DNA from: an uncultured Bacteroidales bacterium
GTDB taxonomy: Bacteria; Bacteroidota; Bacteroidia; Bacteroidales; Muribaculaceae
NCBI GenBank assembly: GCA_900544535.1
Contig: UQVH01000026.1
Location: 1-39,784, forward strand
Direction: 5' to 3'
Length of the DNA stretch: 39,784 bases
The position numbers and the translations under genes were made by a program. The notes beneath the pieces are model-generated. The model saw only the letters and a list, made by a program, of their open reading frames with translations. It searched no databases and was not told the origin of the DNA. Shown here one piece after another: positions 23,298 to 32,088 of the stretch (its first letter is position 1; the number at the start of each line of letters is the position of its first letter).

Positions 23298-24381
23298 TTA
23301 CGGTGCGTTCAATCAGGCTGCGGTAGAGTGGTACGGCAGCTTCGATCTCGCTGAGGCAGACATATTCGTCGGCCGAGTGGCTGCGGGATGACTCTCCGGG
23401 GCCGATTTTGAGTGAGGGGAAATCATACATCAGCGACATGTCGCTTGTGGTGGGCGATACGAAGGGTGTCAGACCGAGGCTGCGGGCGGTGCGGACCAGG
23501 GGATGATCCTCGCCGATGACTGAGGCGCGTACGCGTGTAGAGCGCGGTGTGAGTGTCGTGTGGGGGCTGACGGCAGAACGCAGCAGGCTGACGGTCTCCT
23601 CGTTGGTGAAAGCGTCGGTGGTGCGTATGTCGACGACCCATTTGCATTCGTCAGGGATGGCGTTGTGCTGCCATCCGGCGTCGATCTGTGTGACGTTGAG
23701 TCCGACCGGACCGAGGATGGCCGACTCTTTCGGGAAGCGGAACGAACGCAGGGCGTCGATGTCGGCCATAGCGCGGTAGATAGCGTTGATCCCTTCGCCG
23801 CGGGCGGCATGACCGGTGACTCCGCGGGTGAGACAGTCGAGCACGACGAGGCCGCGTTCGGCCACCGCCGGTTGCATCCCGGTAGGCTCACCGACTATGG
23901 CGCAGCTGATCTTTATGTCCTCCTCTTCAAGGTGTGGGAGGAACGCGCGCATTCCGTTCTCGCCGCCGACCTCTTCCTCGGCAGTGATCGCCAGAAGCAG
24001 ATTGCAGGGCAGCGGCGTCTCGCGCAGAGAGAGAAAGGTATTGATCAGAGCCACAGCCGAAGCTCCGGCGTCGTTGCTGCCGAGTCCGTAGAGGCGTCCG
24101 TCGCGGATGTCGGGGCTGAACGGGTCAAGTGTGTAGCTCGCGGCAGGTTTCACGGTGTCGTGATGCGAGTTGAGCAGCAGTGTGGGGTGTGCCTGGTCAA
24201 AATCTGCCGACAGAGCATAGATATTGTTGCGGAAACGCAGGGGCGCGGCGCCTTTTTCGGCCAGATGGTCGAAAATCAGCTGCGCGGTGCCGCTTTCGTC
24301 GCGTGAAAACGACGGAGTGGCGATCATGCGCCGGAGCAGCTCAATTTCTGATGACAGTGCCTGAGGGCTGATCGAGGGCAT
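23284..24381 (-). CDS. argE': M20-family deacylase for N-acyl-citrulline/ornithine
   Basis: This 365-residue zinc peptidase-family enzyme has its metal ligands visible: H74-D75-x (NSHHDTVKPA), D104 (GSNDAGASA), E135-E136 (ITAEEEVGG), E165 (VGEPTGMQ) and a late His (SRSHSADEYV). Because the operon encodes an N-acylornithine transcarbamylase, it should release citrulline from N-acetyl- or N-succinyl-citrulline, rather than ornithine. Specificity is inferred from context. The ATG at 24381 overlaps the end of argB by 41 nt, and the residues between it and the conserved LLRRMIATPSFSRDE start are needed for the fold. The C-terminus is encoded inside a tandem repeat. Confidence 0.85.
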   Translation of the reverse strand: MPSISPQALSSEIELLRRMIATPSFSRDESGTAQLIFDHLAEKGAAPLRFRNNIYALSADFDQAHPTLLLNSHHDTVKPAASYTLDPFSPDIRDGRLYGLGSNDAGASAVALINTFLSLRETPLPCNLLLAITAEEEVGGENGMRAFLPHLEEEDIKISCAIVGEPTGMQPAVAERGLVVLDCLTRGVTGHAARGEGINAIYRAMADIDALRSFRFPKESAILGPVGLNVTQIDAGWQHNAIPDECKWVVDIRTTDAFTNEETVSLLRSAVSPHTTLTPRSTRVRASVIGEDHPLVRTARSLGLTPFVSPTTSDMSLMYDFPSLKIGPGESSRSHSADEYVCLSEIEAAVPLYRSLIERTVSQLV

Positions 24382-25123
24382 CGGAGTGCTTTATGGTTAC
24401 GGATTTCACACCGGCGTTGACGGCGGTGAATGCGTTGTCGATTTTGGGGATCATGCCTTTGCTGACCACACCATCGGCCCGCAGACGGGAGTAGATCTCA
24501 GGGGTGATCAGGGGAATGACCGAGTCGGGGCGGTCGATGTCTTCCATGACGCCGGGCTGTTCGAAGCAGTAAACAAGCTCGACCGGCGCTATGCGGGCCA
24601 CACCGGTGGCGACAGCCGAAGCTATCGTGTCGGCGTTGCAGTTGAGCAGCGATCCTTTGCCGTCGTGAGTGATGGCGCAGAAGACCGGCGTCAGTCCGGC
24701 GTCGAGCAGCGAGCCGATCAGGGTGGCGTTGACTCCGGAGGGTGCGATGTCACCCACGAAGCCGTAGTCGATAGGCTCCGGCTTGCGGCGGGTGGCGCAG
24801 ATGGCGTTTCCGTCGGCACCGGTCAGGCCGATGGCATTGCATCCGGCGGCCTGGAGCATCGAGACAACCCGTTTGTTGACCAGTCCGGCGTAGACCATCG
24901 TCACTACGTCGAGGGTCTCGCGGGTGGTGACGCGGCGCCCTTCGATCATGGTGGTGGGTATTTCGAGACGCGCGCTCATGCGTGTGGCCTCCTTGCCTCC
25001 GCCATGGACAAGAATCTTCTTTCCGGGCATCGCGGCGAAGGCGGCGATGAAGCGGGCGAGGGCTTCGGGATTGTCGACGACATTGCCGCCGATCTTGATC
25101 ACTTTGACTGTCTCCTCCATCAT
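24341..25123 (-). CDS. argB: N-acetyl(succinyl)glutamate kinase
   Basis: It phosphorylates the gamma-carboxyl of N-acylglutamate. The 260-residue amino-acid-kinase-fold protein begins with the lysine-containing strand VIKIGGNV. It has the glycine loop VHGGGKEATRMSARL and the substrate-binding segment TMIEGRRVT. It also has NCNADTIASAVAT and the C-terminal SKGMIPKIDNAFTAV motifs of ArgB. The first ATG overlaps the argF' stop (ATGA at 25123-25120); a second ATG follows immediately. Whether the substrate is acetyl- or succinyl-glutamate cannot be read directly; pairing with argF' points to succinyl. Confidence 0.93.
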   Translation of the reverse strand: MMEETVKVIKIGGNVVDNPEALARFIAAFAAMPGKKILVHGGGKEATRMSARLEIPTTMIEGRRVTTRETLDVVTMVYAGLVNKRVVSMLQAAGCNAIGLTGADGNAICATRRKPEPIDYGFVGDIAPSGVNATLIGSLLDAGLTPVFCAITHDGKGSLLNCNADTIASAVATGVARIAPVELVYCFEQPGVMEDIDRPDSVIPLITPEIYSRLRADGVVSKGMIPKIDNAFTAVNAGVKSVTIKHSDALDQPSGTVIRN

Positions 25124-26076
25124 TTCAGACTTTCAAGAAGACGTTTGAGCACTACCTGAGCCGAGATCTCGCGGTTGGCGGCTTCAGGAATGACGATGCT
25201 GCGGTCAGATTCGATGACGTCGTCGGTCACGATCATGTTGCGGCGCACCGGCAGGCAGTGCATGAAGAATGCGTTGTCGGTCAGGGCCATCTTTTCGCTG
25301 TCGACGGTCCAGGCGCGGTCGGTGGAGAGGACTTTCCCGTAGTTGGGATCAGCGTAGGCCGACCAGTTCTTGGCGTAGACGAAATCGGCGCCTTCGAGAG
25401 CCTTGCGCTGGTCGTATTCGACACGTGCGCGGCCTACGAATTCGGGGGCAAGCTCATAGCCTTCGGGGTGGGTGATCACGAAATCATAGTCAGTGGCGTT
25501 CATCCATTCGGCGAACGAGTTGGGGACAGCCTGAGGCAGAGCGCGGGGATGAGGCGCCCAGGTCATGACCACTTTGGGGCGCTCCTTGGTCTTGTATTCC
25601 TCGATGGTGATGAGGTCGGCGAAGCTCTGGAGCGGATGACGGGTCGCGGCCTCCATGCTGAACACCGGGCGACCGGAGTAGCGGATAAATTGGTTGATGA
25701 CCCTCTCCTCATAGTCCTCGGCCTTGTCCTTGAGTCCGGCGAAGGAGCGGACACCGATGATGTCGCAGTAGGAACCCATCACGGGGATGGCCTCAAGCAG
25801 GTGTTCGGCCTTGTCACCGTCCATGATGACGCCGCGTTCGGTCTCAAGTTTCCACGCGCCCTGATTGACGTCGAGCACGATTACGTTCATGCCGAGGTTG
25901 AGGGCGGCTTTCTGTGTGCTCAGACGGGTGCGCAGACTGGAGTTGAAAAAGATCATCATCAGTGTCTTGTTGCGGCCGAGGTCTGAGAAGGCGAAGCGGT
26001 CGGCTTTTATCTGAAGCGCCTCTTTGACGGCGAGGTCAAGGGGGCCTATGTCGGTTACGTTAGTGAAATTGCGCAT
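25120..26076 (-). CDS. argF': N-succinylornithine carbamoyltransferase
   Basis: It transfers a carbamoyl group from carbamoyl phosphate to N-acylated ornithine. The 318-residue protein has the carbamoyl-phosphate motif FFNSSLRTRLSTQ (residues 43-55; usually STRT). The Bacteroides-type segment GDKAEHLLEAIPVMGSYCDI runs 87-106, and HCLPVRRN lies near the end. This sets it with the acylornithine enzymes rather than ordinary ArgF. At position 90, where Bacteroides fragilis SOTCase has Pro and Xanthomonas AOTCase has Glu (E92), this protein has Ala. Published substitutions at that site, including Ala, shift an AOTCase to succinyl use, so succinylornithine is the likely substrate. It starts 3 nt after the argD stop. 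Confidence 0.9.
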   Translation of the reverse strand: MRNFTNVTDIGPLDLAVKEALQIKADRFAFSDLGRNKTLMMIFFNSSLRTRLSTQKAALNLGMNVIVLDVNQGAWKLETERGVIMDGDKAEHLLEAIPVMGSYCDIIGVRSFAGLKDKAEDYEERVINQFIRYSGRPVFSMEAATRHPLQSFADLITIEEYKTKERPKVVMTWAPHPRALPQAVPNSFAEWMNATDYDFVITHPEGYELAPEFVGRARVEYDQRKALEGADFVYAKNWSAYADPNYGKVLSTDRAWTVDSEKMALTDNAFFMHCLPVRRNMIVTDDVIESDRSIVIPEAANREISAQVVLKRLLESLK

Positions 26077-26079
26077 TTT

Positions 26080-27231
26080 TCAAGAAGGTTTTTGAGAGGT
26101 GAGTACTTGTTTGAAGGCTTCGATGAAGCGGCGGGAGTGTGAGCGGGGAAGGCAGAGGGCCGGGAGGAGACGCACGGTGTGCTCGCCCGCGCCTCCGGTG
26201 AAGATACGGTGCTCGAAAAGGAGACGCTTGCGGACTTCGGAGGCCGAGCCTTTGATTTCGATGCCGATCATCAGTCCGCGGCCGCGGACTTCGGTGATTT
26301 CGTCGCATTCCATAGCGAGGCGACGGAGCTCTTCCAGCAGATATTCACCTTCGGCGGCGGCGTTGGCTATCATGGCTTCGCTTTCAAGAGCATCGATGAC
26401 TGCAATGGCGGCGGCACAGGCCAGATGGTTGCCTCCGAAGGTTGTGCCTAACATTCCTTTGACCGGCTTGATGGACGGAGCTATCAGTACGGCACCCATC
26501 GGGAAGCCGTTGGCTATGCCTTTGGCGCAGGTGATGATATCGGGGCGGATGCCGGTGTACTGGTGGGCGAAAAAGCGTCCCGTACGACCGTAGCCTGACT
26601 GGATCTCGTCGAGAATGAGCAGGGTTCCGGTGGCAGTGCAGACCTCGCGCAGACGGCGCATGAAGTCATCGTCGACCATGCGTATTCCGGCCACTCCCTG
26701 AATGCCCTCGATGATGACAGCGGCAAATTCGCCCGTGGAGAGATGCTTCTCTACTGCCTCGATGTCGTTGAGGGGTGCGAAGACCACGTTGTCGGTCGAA
26801 TTGAAGGGTGCTTGGATCCTGGGGTTGTCGGTTGCGGCGACGGCGCCGGAGGTGCGTCCGTGGAAGGCTCGGTCGAAGGCAAGGATCTTGCGGCGTCCGG
26901 TGTGGAACGAGGCGAGTTTCATTGCGTTTTCGTTGGCCTCGGCTCCGGAGTTGCACAGGAAGAGCGCATAGTCATCGTAGCCGGAGATACGGCCCAGACG
27001 GTCTGCTAATTTCTGCTGGAGTGAATTCTGCACGGAGTTGGAATAGAAGCCGAGACGCGACACCTGGTCGGCGATGGCCGACACATAGAGCGGGTGGGCA
27101 TGGCCGACGGAGATGACCGCATGGCCTCCGTAGAAGTCGAGGTATTCCGTGCCGTCGGCGGTGTAGACATGGCAGCCGCGTCCCTTGACGGGCTCGATGT
27201 CATATAGTGAATATACGTCGAAAAGATTCAT
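26080..27231 (-). CDS. argD: N-acylornithine aminotransferase
   Basis: This PLP-dependent class-III aminotransferase of 383 residues converts N-acylglutamate semialdehyde to N-acylornithine using glutamate. The PLP lysine is K237 in ITCAKGIANGFPMGAV. The PLP-contacting aspartate lies in LLILDEIQSGYGRTG, and the GAEANENAMKLA cofactor-phosphate segment is at 97-108. The end LPALCLPRSHSRRFIEAF shows a complete C-terminal domain. It lies 88 nt after argC and 3 nt before argF'. No unusual residues were noticed. Confidence 0.94.
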   Translation of the reverse strand: MNLFDVYSLYDIEPVKGRGCHVYTADGTEYLDFYGGHAVISVGHAHPLYVSAIADQVSRLGFYSNSVQNSLQQKLADRLGRISGYDDYALFLCNSGAEANENAMKLASFHTGRRKILAFDRAFHGRTSGAVAATDNPRIQAPFNSTDNVVFAPLNDIEAVEKHLSTGEFAAVIIEGIQGVAGIRMVDDDFMRRLREVCTATGTLLILDEIQSGYGRTGRFFAHQYTGIRPDIITCAKGIANGFPMGAVLIAPSIKPVKGMLGTTFGGNHLACAAAIAVIDALESEAMIANAAAEGEYLLEELRRLAMECDEITEVRGRGLMIGIEIKGSASEVRKRLLFEHRIFTGGAGEHTVRLLPALCLPRSHSRRFIEAFKQVLTSQKPS

Positions 27232-27319
27232 CCTTTCAGTGGTGAATTGTAACGGTTGGAGATTAATGAAAAAGAAAAGGTAGATCTGGCGCGTGGCCGG
27301 AGTCGGGCGAGGGACGGGA

Positions 27320-28282
27320 TCAGAATGCCGAGGGCTTCAGACGCAGACCGCAGTCTTCGGGGAGTCCGCAGATGAGGTTGAAGTTCTGCACGGCCTGTCC
27401 GGATGCTCCTTTGAGGAGATTGTCGATCGCGGAGATGATCAGCAGCTTCGATCCGTGTTTCTCAAGCGAGATCAGCGCCTTGTTGGTGTTGACTACCTGC
27501 TTGAGGTCGACAGGACGGTCCGAGACGTGGGTGAAGACGGCGTCGGCATAGAAATCCTTGTAGATGCCGACGGCTTCTTCGAGCGTAAGGTCGGTGTCGA
27601 TGTAGGTCATCGCGAAAATGCCTCTTGCGAAGTCGCCGCGCACGGGAACGAAACTGATCTCGGCGTCGAAGCCGGGCTGGAGCTGGCGGAGTGTCTGACG
27701 GATCTCGGCGAGGTGCTGATGGCTGAAAGCTTTGTAGACCGAGAGATTGTCGGTGCGCCAGCTGAAATGCGTGGTGGCGCCCGGTTTCACTCCGGCGCCG
27801 GTCGAGCCGGTGATGCCTGTGACGTGGATCTCGCTGTTGAGCTTCCCGGCGGCGGCGAGGGGGAGCAGGGCGGTCTGGATGGCGGTGGCGAAGCAGCCGG
27901 GGTTGGCTACGAGCGATGCGCCGCGGATGGCTTCACGCTTGGCTTCGGGAAGCCCGTAGATATAGCCGTCGCTTTCGTCACGGTAGTCCTGCGCGAGGTC
28001 CACGACCTTGAGTCCTTCGGGCATCGGGTTCTCCTCCCAGAACTTGCGGCTGAAACCGTGGCCCTGGCAGAGGAAGAGCACGTCGACAGCCGAGAGGTCG
28101 TAGCTGTCGGCAAAGACAAGGTCGGTGTCGCCGGTCAGGCCTTCATGGATCTCACAGACCGGACGTCCGGCGTTGCTCGACGAATGTACGAATACGATTT
28201 CGGCCTCCGGATGATTGATCAGGAGGCGCAGGAGTTCGCCGGCTGTGTAGCCGGCGCCTCCGATGATACCTATTTTCTTCAT
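27320..28282 (-). CDS. argC: N-acylglutamyl-phosphate reductase
   Basis: It reduces N-acylglutamyl phosphate to the semialdehyde with NADPH. The 320-residue protein has the nucleotide loop IGIIGGAGYTAGELLRLL (residues 4-21). The catalytic cysteine is C130 in NPGCFATAIQTALLPL. The active-site segment HVTGITGSTGAG and the C-terminal LLKGASGQAVQN motif are also present. Size and layout are normal for the longer ArgC type. It starts 4 nt after argG, so the two are translationally close. Confidence 0.95.
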   Translation of the reverse strand: MKKIGIIGGAGYTAGELLRLLINHPEAEIVFVHSSSNAGRPVCEIHEGLTGDTDLVFADSYDLSAVDVLFLCQGHGFSRKFWEENPMPEGLKVVDLAQDYRDESDGYIYGLPEAKREAIRGASLVANPGCFATAIQTALLPLAAAGKLNSEIHVTGITGSTGAGVKPGATTHFSWRTDNLSVYKAFSHQHLAEIRQTLRQLQPGFDAEISFVPVRGDFARGIFAMTYIDTDLTLEEAVGIYKDFYADAVFTHVSDRPVDLKQVVNTNKALISLEKHGSKLLIISAIDNLLKGASGQAVQNFNLICGLPEDCGLRLKPSAF

Positions 28283-28286
28283 CGGC

Positions 28287-29498
28287 CTACTCGTCGCCTC
28301 CGTTTCGTTTCTGGACGTTGTGATAGATCTTCATCTGGTTGCCGAGGATCTTGGTGAAGCCCTTGACATCGTCGGCGCTCCAGGCTTTGTTTACCTCGCC
28401 ATATTCGCCGAAGTCGGTCTTCATAAGGTCGAAGGGTGAGTCTACGCCGACGAGGGTGTAGCTGTGGGGACGGAGTATGATCTCGACGGCGCCGCTGACA
28501 TTGCGCTGCGATTTGTCGAGGAAGGCTTCCATGTCGCGCATGACTGGTTCGAGATACTGCGACTCGTGGAGGAACATGCCGTACCAGGTGCCGATCTGGT
28601 CTTTCCAGTACTGCTGCCACTTGGTAAGAGTGTGTTTTTCGAGCATCTTGTGGGCGGCGATGATGAGGATCGGACCGGCGGCTTCGAAGCCTACACGGCC
28701 TTTGATGCCGATGATGGTGTCGCCGATGTGCATGTCGCGGCCGATGCCGTAGCGCGAGCCGAGACGCTCGACTTCACGGATAGCGTCGATCTTGTTGTCG
28801 TAGTGCTTGCCGTTGACCGCCGAGATCTCGCCGCGGTCAAAGGTGATGGTCATGTGTTCCTCTCCGTTTTCGGTGATCTGGCTGGGATAGGCGCTTTCGG
28901 GGAGGGTCTGCTCCGAATGGAGAGTCTCCTTGCCGCCGATGCTTGTGCCCCAGAGACCTTTGTTGATGGAGTATTCCATCTTCTTGAAGTCGGCTTCGAT
29001 GCCGTGTTTCTTCAGATAGTCGATCTCATACTCGCGTGTGAGGGTCATGTCGCGGGTGGGGGTGATGATCTCGATTTCGGGTGCGAGGATCTGGAATGTG
29101 AGGTCGAAACGCACTTGGTCGTTGCCGGCGCCGGTCGAACCGTGGGCCACGGCGTCGGCGCCGATCTTCTTGGCGTATTCGATGATGGCGATTGCCTGGA
29201 AGATGCGTTCCGAGGAGACGCTGATCGGGTAGGTGCCGTTGCGCAGGACATTGCCTGCGATCATATATCGGATGCTTTTGTCGTAGTAGTCGCCGGTTAC
29301 GTCAAGGGCCGCGTGAGAGGCGGCGCCGAGGCGCAGGGCTTTCTCCTCGATGGTCTTGAGTTCTTCATCGGAGAAACCGCCTGTGTTGGCGATTGCGGTA
29401 TGTACTTCATATCCGAGGTCTTCGGAGAGATATTTTGCAGCGAAAGATGTATCAAGGCCACCACTGAAGGCCAGAACCACTTTTTTCTTCTTTTCCAT
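28287..29498 (-). CDS. argG: Argininosuccinate synthase
   Basis: It joins citrulline and aspartate with ATP to form argininosuccinate. The 403-residue protein has the PP-loop FSGGLDTSFAAKYL (residues 11-24) and the citrulline/aspartate-binding segment AHGSTGAGNDQVRFDLTF. The GIKGRVGFEAAGP segment also fits. It lies second in the operon, 46 nt after the GNAT gene and 4 nt before argC. The 3' end reads EKRNGGDE and is not truncated. Confidence 0.96.
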   Translation of the reverse strand: MEKKKKVVLAFSGGLDTSFAAKYLSEDLGYEVHTAIANTGGFSDEELKTIEEKALRLGAASHAALDVTGDYYDKSIRYMIAGNVLRNGTYPISVSSERIFQAIAIIEYAKKIGADAVAHGSTGAGNDQVRFDLTFQILAPEIEIITPTRDMTLTREYEIDYLKKHGIEADFKKMEYSINKGLWGTSIGGKETLHSEQTLPESAYPSQITENGEEHMTITFDRGEISAVNGKHYDNKIDAIREVERLGSRYGIGRDMHIGDTIIGIKGRVGFEAAGPILIIAAHKMLEKHTLTKWQQYWKDQIGTWYGMFLHESQYLEPVMRDMEAFLDKSQRNVSGAVEIILRPHSYTLVGVDSPFDLMKTDFGEYGEVNKAWSADDVKGFTKILGNQMKIYHNVQKRNGGDE

Positions 29499-29544
29499 AA
29501 TATTATTGTGTCTATTGGGGGATGATGTTGTTAAATTTCTTTTT

Positions 29545-30162
29545 TTATTTAAGGTGGAGCATCTTCTTGAGACGGTTGTGAATCCACATTACGTAGGGGG
29601 CTCGCTTGGAGGGACGTTCGAGTTTGGCTTTTGGGTCATAGAGCATCCCGGTGCAGAGGCACATCCGGCGGTTGTTGCGCTGGAGGATGTCGTAGTTCAC
29701 ACAGCCCTTGCAACCTGCCCAGAATTCTTCGTCGTCAGTGAGTTCCGAAAAGGTGACGGGTTTGTAGCCCATCTGGGAATTTAACTTCATCACCGGAAGA
29801 GAAGTGGTGATACTGAACAGTTTTGCGAACGGGAAGCGGAGGCGGGCCAGCTCGAAGGTCTTGGCTTTGATTCGTGCGGCGAGCCCCAATCGTCGGAATT
29901 CCGGATCGACGATAAGGCCTGAGGTGGCCACATAATCACCATGTTCCCAGCTCTCGATGTAACTGAAGCCGATGAGACGGTCATCACAGAGAGCGACGAC
30001 AGCCTTCCCCGAACGTATCTTCTGAGCGATATATTCAGGTGTGCGGCGGGCGATACCCGTGCCGCGCTGAAGGGCTGATTCATAGATTAGGGTGACAATC
30101 TGCTCGGCATACTTCGCATGTTCTTCTTCGGCAAAGATCACCTTTATCTGATCATTGTTCAT
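29545..30162 (-). CDS. GNAT acyltransferase heading the arg operon, probable N-acylglutamate synthase
   Basis: This 205-residue protein has a GNAT fold: the strand GFSYIESWEHGDYVATSGLI (about 65-84) followed by the acyl-CoA loop DPEFRRLGLAARIKA (86-100). It is unrelated to classical ArgA in length and lacks the kinase-like domain. As first gene of an otherwise complete arg operon lacking argA or argJ, it is the best candidate for acylating glutamate, with acetyl-CoA or more likely succinyl-CoA. A homologous gene stands next to argG in Bacteroides and has been proposed as a succinylglutamate synthase (recalled, not checked). The C-terminal quarter is unusual in carrying four cysteines (C151, C154, C168, C170) in CxxC and CxC pairs, suggesting a metal site. 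Confidence 0.72.
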   Translation of the reverse strand: MNNDQIKVIFAEEEHAKYAEQIVTLIYESALQRGTGIARRTPEYIAQKIRSGKAVVALCDDRLIGFSYIESWEHGDYVATSGLIVDPEFRRLGLAARIKAKTFELARLRFPFAKLFSITTSLPVMKLNSQMGYKPVTFSELTDDEEFWAGCKGCVNYDILQRNNRRMCLCTGMLYDPKAKLERPSKRAPYVMWIHNRLKKMLHLK

Positions 30163-30210
30163 CTAACTGTTGTTATAAATAAAAGTACTTTTTGAATAAT
30201 AAAATGTCCG

Positions 30211-30246
30211 CAAAAGTAATAAAATAATGTCGATTTTGCAGCAAAA
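30211..30246 (-). promoter_or_regulatory. Promoter of the arginine operon
   Basis: TACTTTTG on the minus strand (30218-30211) fits TAnnTTTG, 48 nt before the GNAT ATG. A TTTTG lies 23 nt further upstream (30246-30242), slightly long for the usual -33 spacing. A clear ArgR box was not recognised in 30163-30340, and argR is not adjacent. Confidence 0.5.
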
Positions 30247-30342
30247 TGCAAAAGAAATGTGGAAATATAAACAAAATTTGTCAAATTTTCAGAATTTGTT
30301 TACCGAGAGGCGTCAGCCGGGAAGTTAGGTTGCCACTCTTAG

Positions 30343-30383
30343 GAACGAAAACAGGGACTGCCCAAACTTGTTAGACAGTCCCT
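30343..30383 (-). terminator. Terminator of the GH28 gene
   Basis: AGGGACTG and CAGTCCCT form an 8-bp stem (30353-30360 with 30376-30383) around a 15-nt loop. On the minus strand it is followed by GTTTTCGTT. It lies about 70 nt past the GH28 stop. Confidence 0.6.
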
Positions 30384-30455
30384 TTCGCAGGGGAGGGGGG
30401 AATAGGCCCACCCTTATGTATGTCATGAGGAGATTGTATCTTCTTGAAATCCGGA

Positions 30456-31874
30456 TCAAAGTTTGCGGTCCGGAATGAATTTCACATCCTTGACAGTCAC
30501 GACTGCTGTCGCGCTGTCGATTTCGGTGGCTTTGTCACTATATATAAAGGTGGAGTTTTCGACGGTGATGTCACGGACGCATTCGAGGCCTTCGATACCG
30601 CTGGCAGCAATAGCGACTGAGGCGCCACGGCAGACTATGTCGGAAATCCGGATGTCAGTAAATTCAGGAACCTTTTCGAGCTTTTCGGGTTTCACGATGT
30701 CACTCTCTTTCGATCCCGCCGGGCGGTCGGCATAGTTACATTCGAAGGTAATGGCCTCGGCCTGTATGTCGGTCATCATGATGCCGCTGATGTATATGTC
30801 CTCAGTCTTGCCTCCGCGGCCGACAGCGCTTTTGAAGCGCAGTCCGGTGTCGGTGCCTGAGAATGTGGAATTGCGGACCACGATGCGTTTCATGCCGCAT
30901 ATATCTTCGCTGCCGATGACAAAACCGCCGTGGGCGTGGTAGACTGTGTTGTCCTGAAGGAGTATGTCTTCGCATCCGTTGACAAGGGCGTCAGGCTTGT
31001 ACTCTCCGCTTTTCATGCAGAGACCGTCGTCACCCGCGTCGACGATGCAGTTGACCACCAGTGCCTGATGGCAGTCGCTGAGGTCGATAGCGTCGCCGTT
31101 CTGAGCGTTCCAGGGACAGCGCACGGTGATGCCGTCGATTATTATATTGCGGCTGTTGAAGGGATGGACGTGGAATTTCGGCGCATTCTGGAAGGTGACA
31201 CCCGAAAGGAGGATGTTTTCGCAGTGGTAAATGCGGAAGAGGTCGTTGCGTTTTTTCTCTTGTTTCTCCGGTGTGGCCGCTATGTCGGGATAGCCCGATT
31301 TGAGTTCCCAGGGATACCAGAGTGTGCCGTTCTGGCGCTCGACACCTCCTGATTTACGGAAGCGTTTCCATTCGACGTCACTGACTTTCATTCGTTTGAC
31401 CGGGCGCCATTGCGCACCGTTGCCGTCAAGGGTTCCCTCGCCGGTGATGCTTATGTTGCGGCAACGGGTGGCACTGATGCAGGCCCGTACTCGTGATGCT
31501 TTCGGGTTGGAGTCGAGATAGAGGGCCTTGTCGGGGGAAAAGAATAGCACGGCATTGCGCTCTAAATGCAGATCGACTCCGCTCTTGAGTTCTATCGGGC
31601 CGGTGAGCCAGATGCCCTGCGGGATTACGAGATGGCCCCCGCCAGCTTGGGAAAGTTCGTCGATAGCGTTTTGAATGATGTCTGTGTTGAGCGTGGCGCC
31701 GTCACCCACGGCTCCGCGTTCGGCAAGGCTGACACTCCGGTCAGGGATGGTGAAAGGCTCAACCTTGCGCAATTCGACCGGCATATCGGTATAATAGGAG
31801 TTGTATTGGGCAGAGGCAACGAACGGAGCGGCGAAAAGGAAAAGAGCAAATGCCGCTAATGAGAATTTCTTCAT
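30456..31874 (-). CDS. Secreted glycoside hydrolase family 28 (polygalacturonase-like)
   Basis: It probably hydrolyses galacturonic-acid linkages of pectin. The 472-residue protein has a signal peptide (KKFSLAAFALFLFAAPFVASA). A right-handed beta-helix carries the four GH28 signatures: NGD (N259-D261 in AQNGDAIDLSDC), the catalytic pair D282-D283 in AGDDGLCMKSG, H315 in HAHGGFVIGSE, and R346-F-K348 in GLRFKSAVG. All catalytic residues are present, with the first motif slightly different from the fungal NTDG. It has its own terminator downstream. The upstream gap 31875-31969 has no clear consensus promoter. Confidence 0.92.
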   Translation of the reverse strand: MKKFSLAAFALFLFAAPFVASAQYNSYYTDMPVELRKVEPFTIPDRSVSLAERGAVGDGATLNTDIIQNAIDELSQAGGGHLVIPQGIWLTGPIELKSGVDLHLERNAVLFFSPDKALYLDSNPKASRVRACISATRCRNISITGEGTLDGNGAQWRPVKRMKVSDVEWKRFRKSGGVERQNGTLWYPWELKSGYPDIAATPEKQEKKRNDLFRIYHCENILLSGVTFQNAPKFHVHPFNSRNIIIDGITVRCPWNAQNGDAIDLSDCHQALVVNCIVDAGDDGLCMKSGEYKPDALVNGCEDILLQDNTVYHAHGGFVIGSEDICGMKRIVVRNSTFSGTDTGLRFKSAVGRGGKTEDIYISGIMMTDIQAEAITFECNYADRPAGSKESDIVKPEKLEKVPEFTDIRISDIVCRGASVAIAASGIEGLECVRDITVENSTFIYSDKATEIDSATAVVTVKDVKFIPDRKL

Positions 31875-31969
31875 GGCAAGTAAGTCGTGAATGCGTGTAA
31901 AGTAAATGAATAAATTTATTGTTGATTTACGATAAAAACGGATGTATCAGTTTATTATTGCAGGTAAAT

Positions 31970-32013
31970 GACAAAAACACCCGGATTCGCGTCTATTGTG
32001 GCGAATCCGGGTG
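31970..32013 (-). terminator. Terminator of the 32089-33057 lipoprotein gene
   Basis: A perfect 13-bp stem (31978-31990 with 32001-32013, CACCCGGATTCGC and complement) has a 10-nt loop. On the minus strand it is followed by TTTTTGTC (31977-31970). It is a textbook intrinsic terminator. Confidence 0.8.
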
Positions 32014-32088
32014 CGGGATGTTAAAAATTTATGAAATTTCGGTTAAAATTCCGTTACAAGCCCGATCTGGTCTTTTTAGCAGCCGGAA

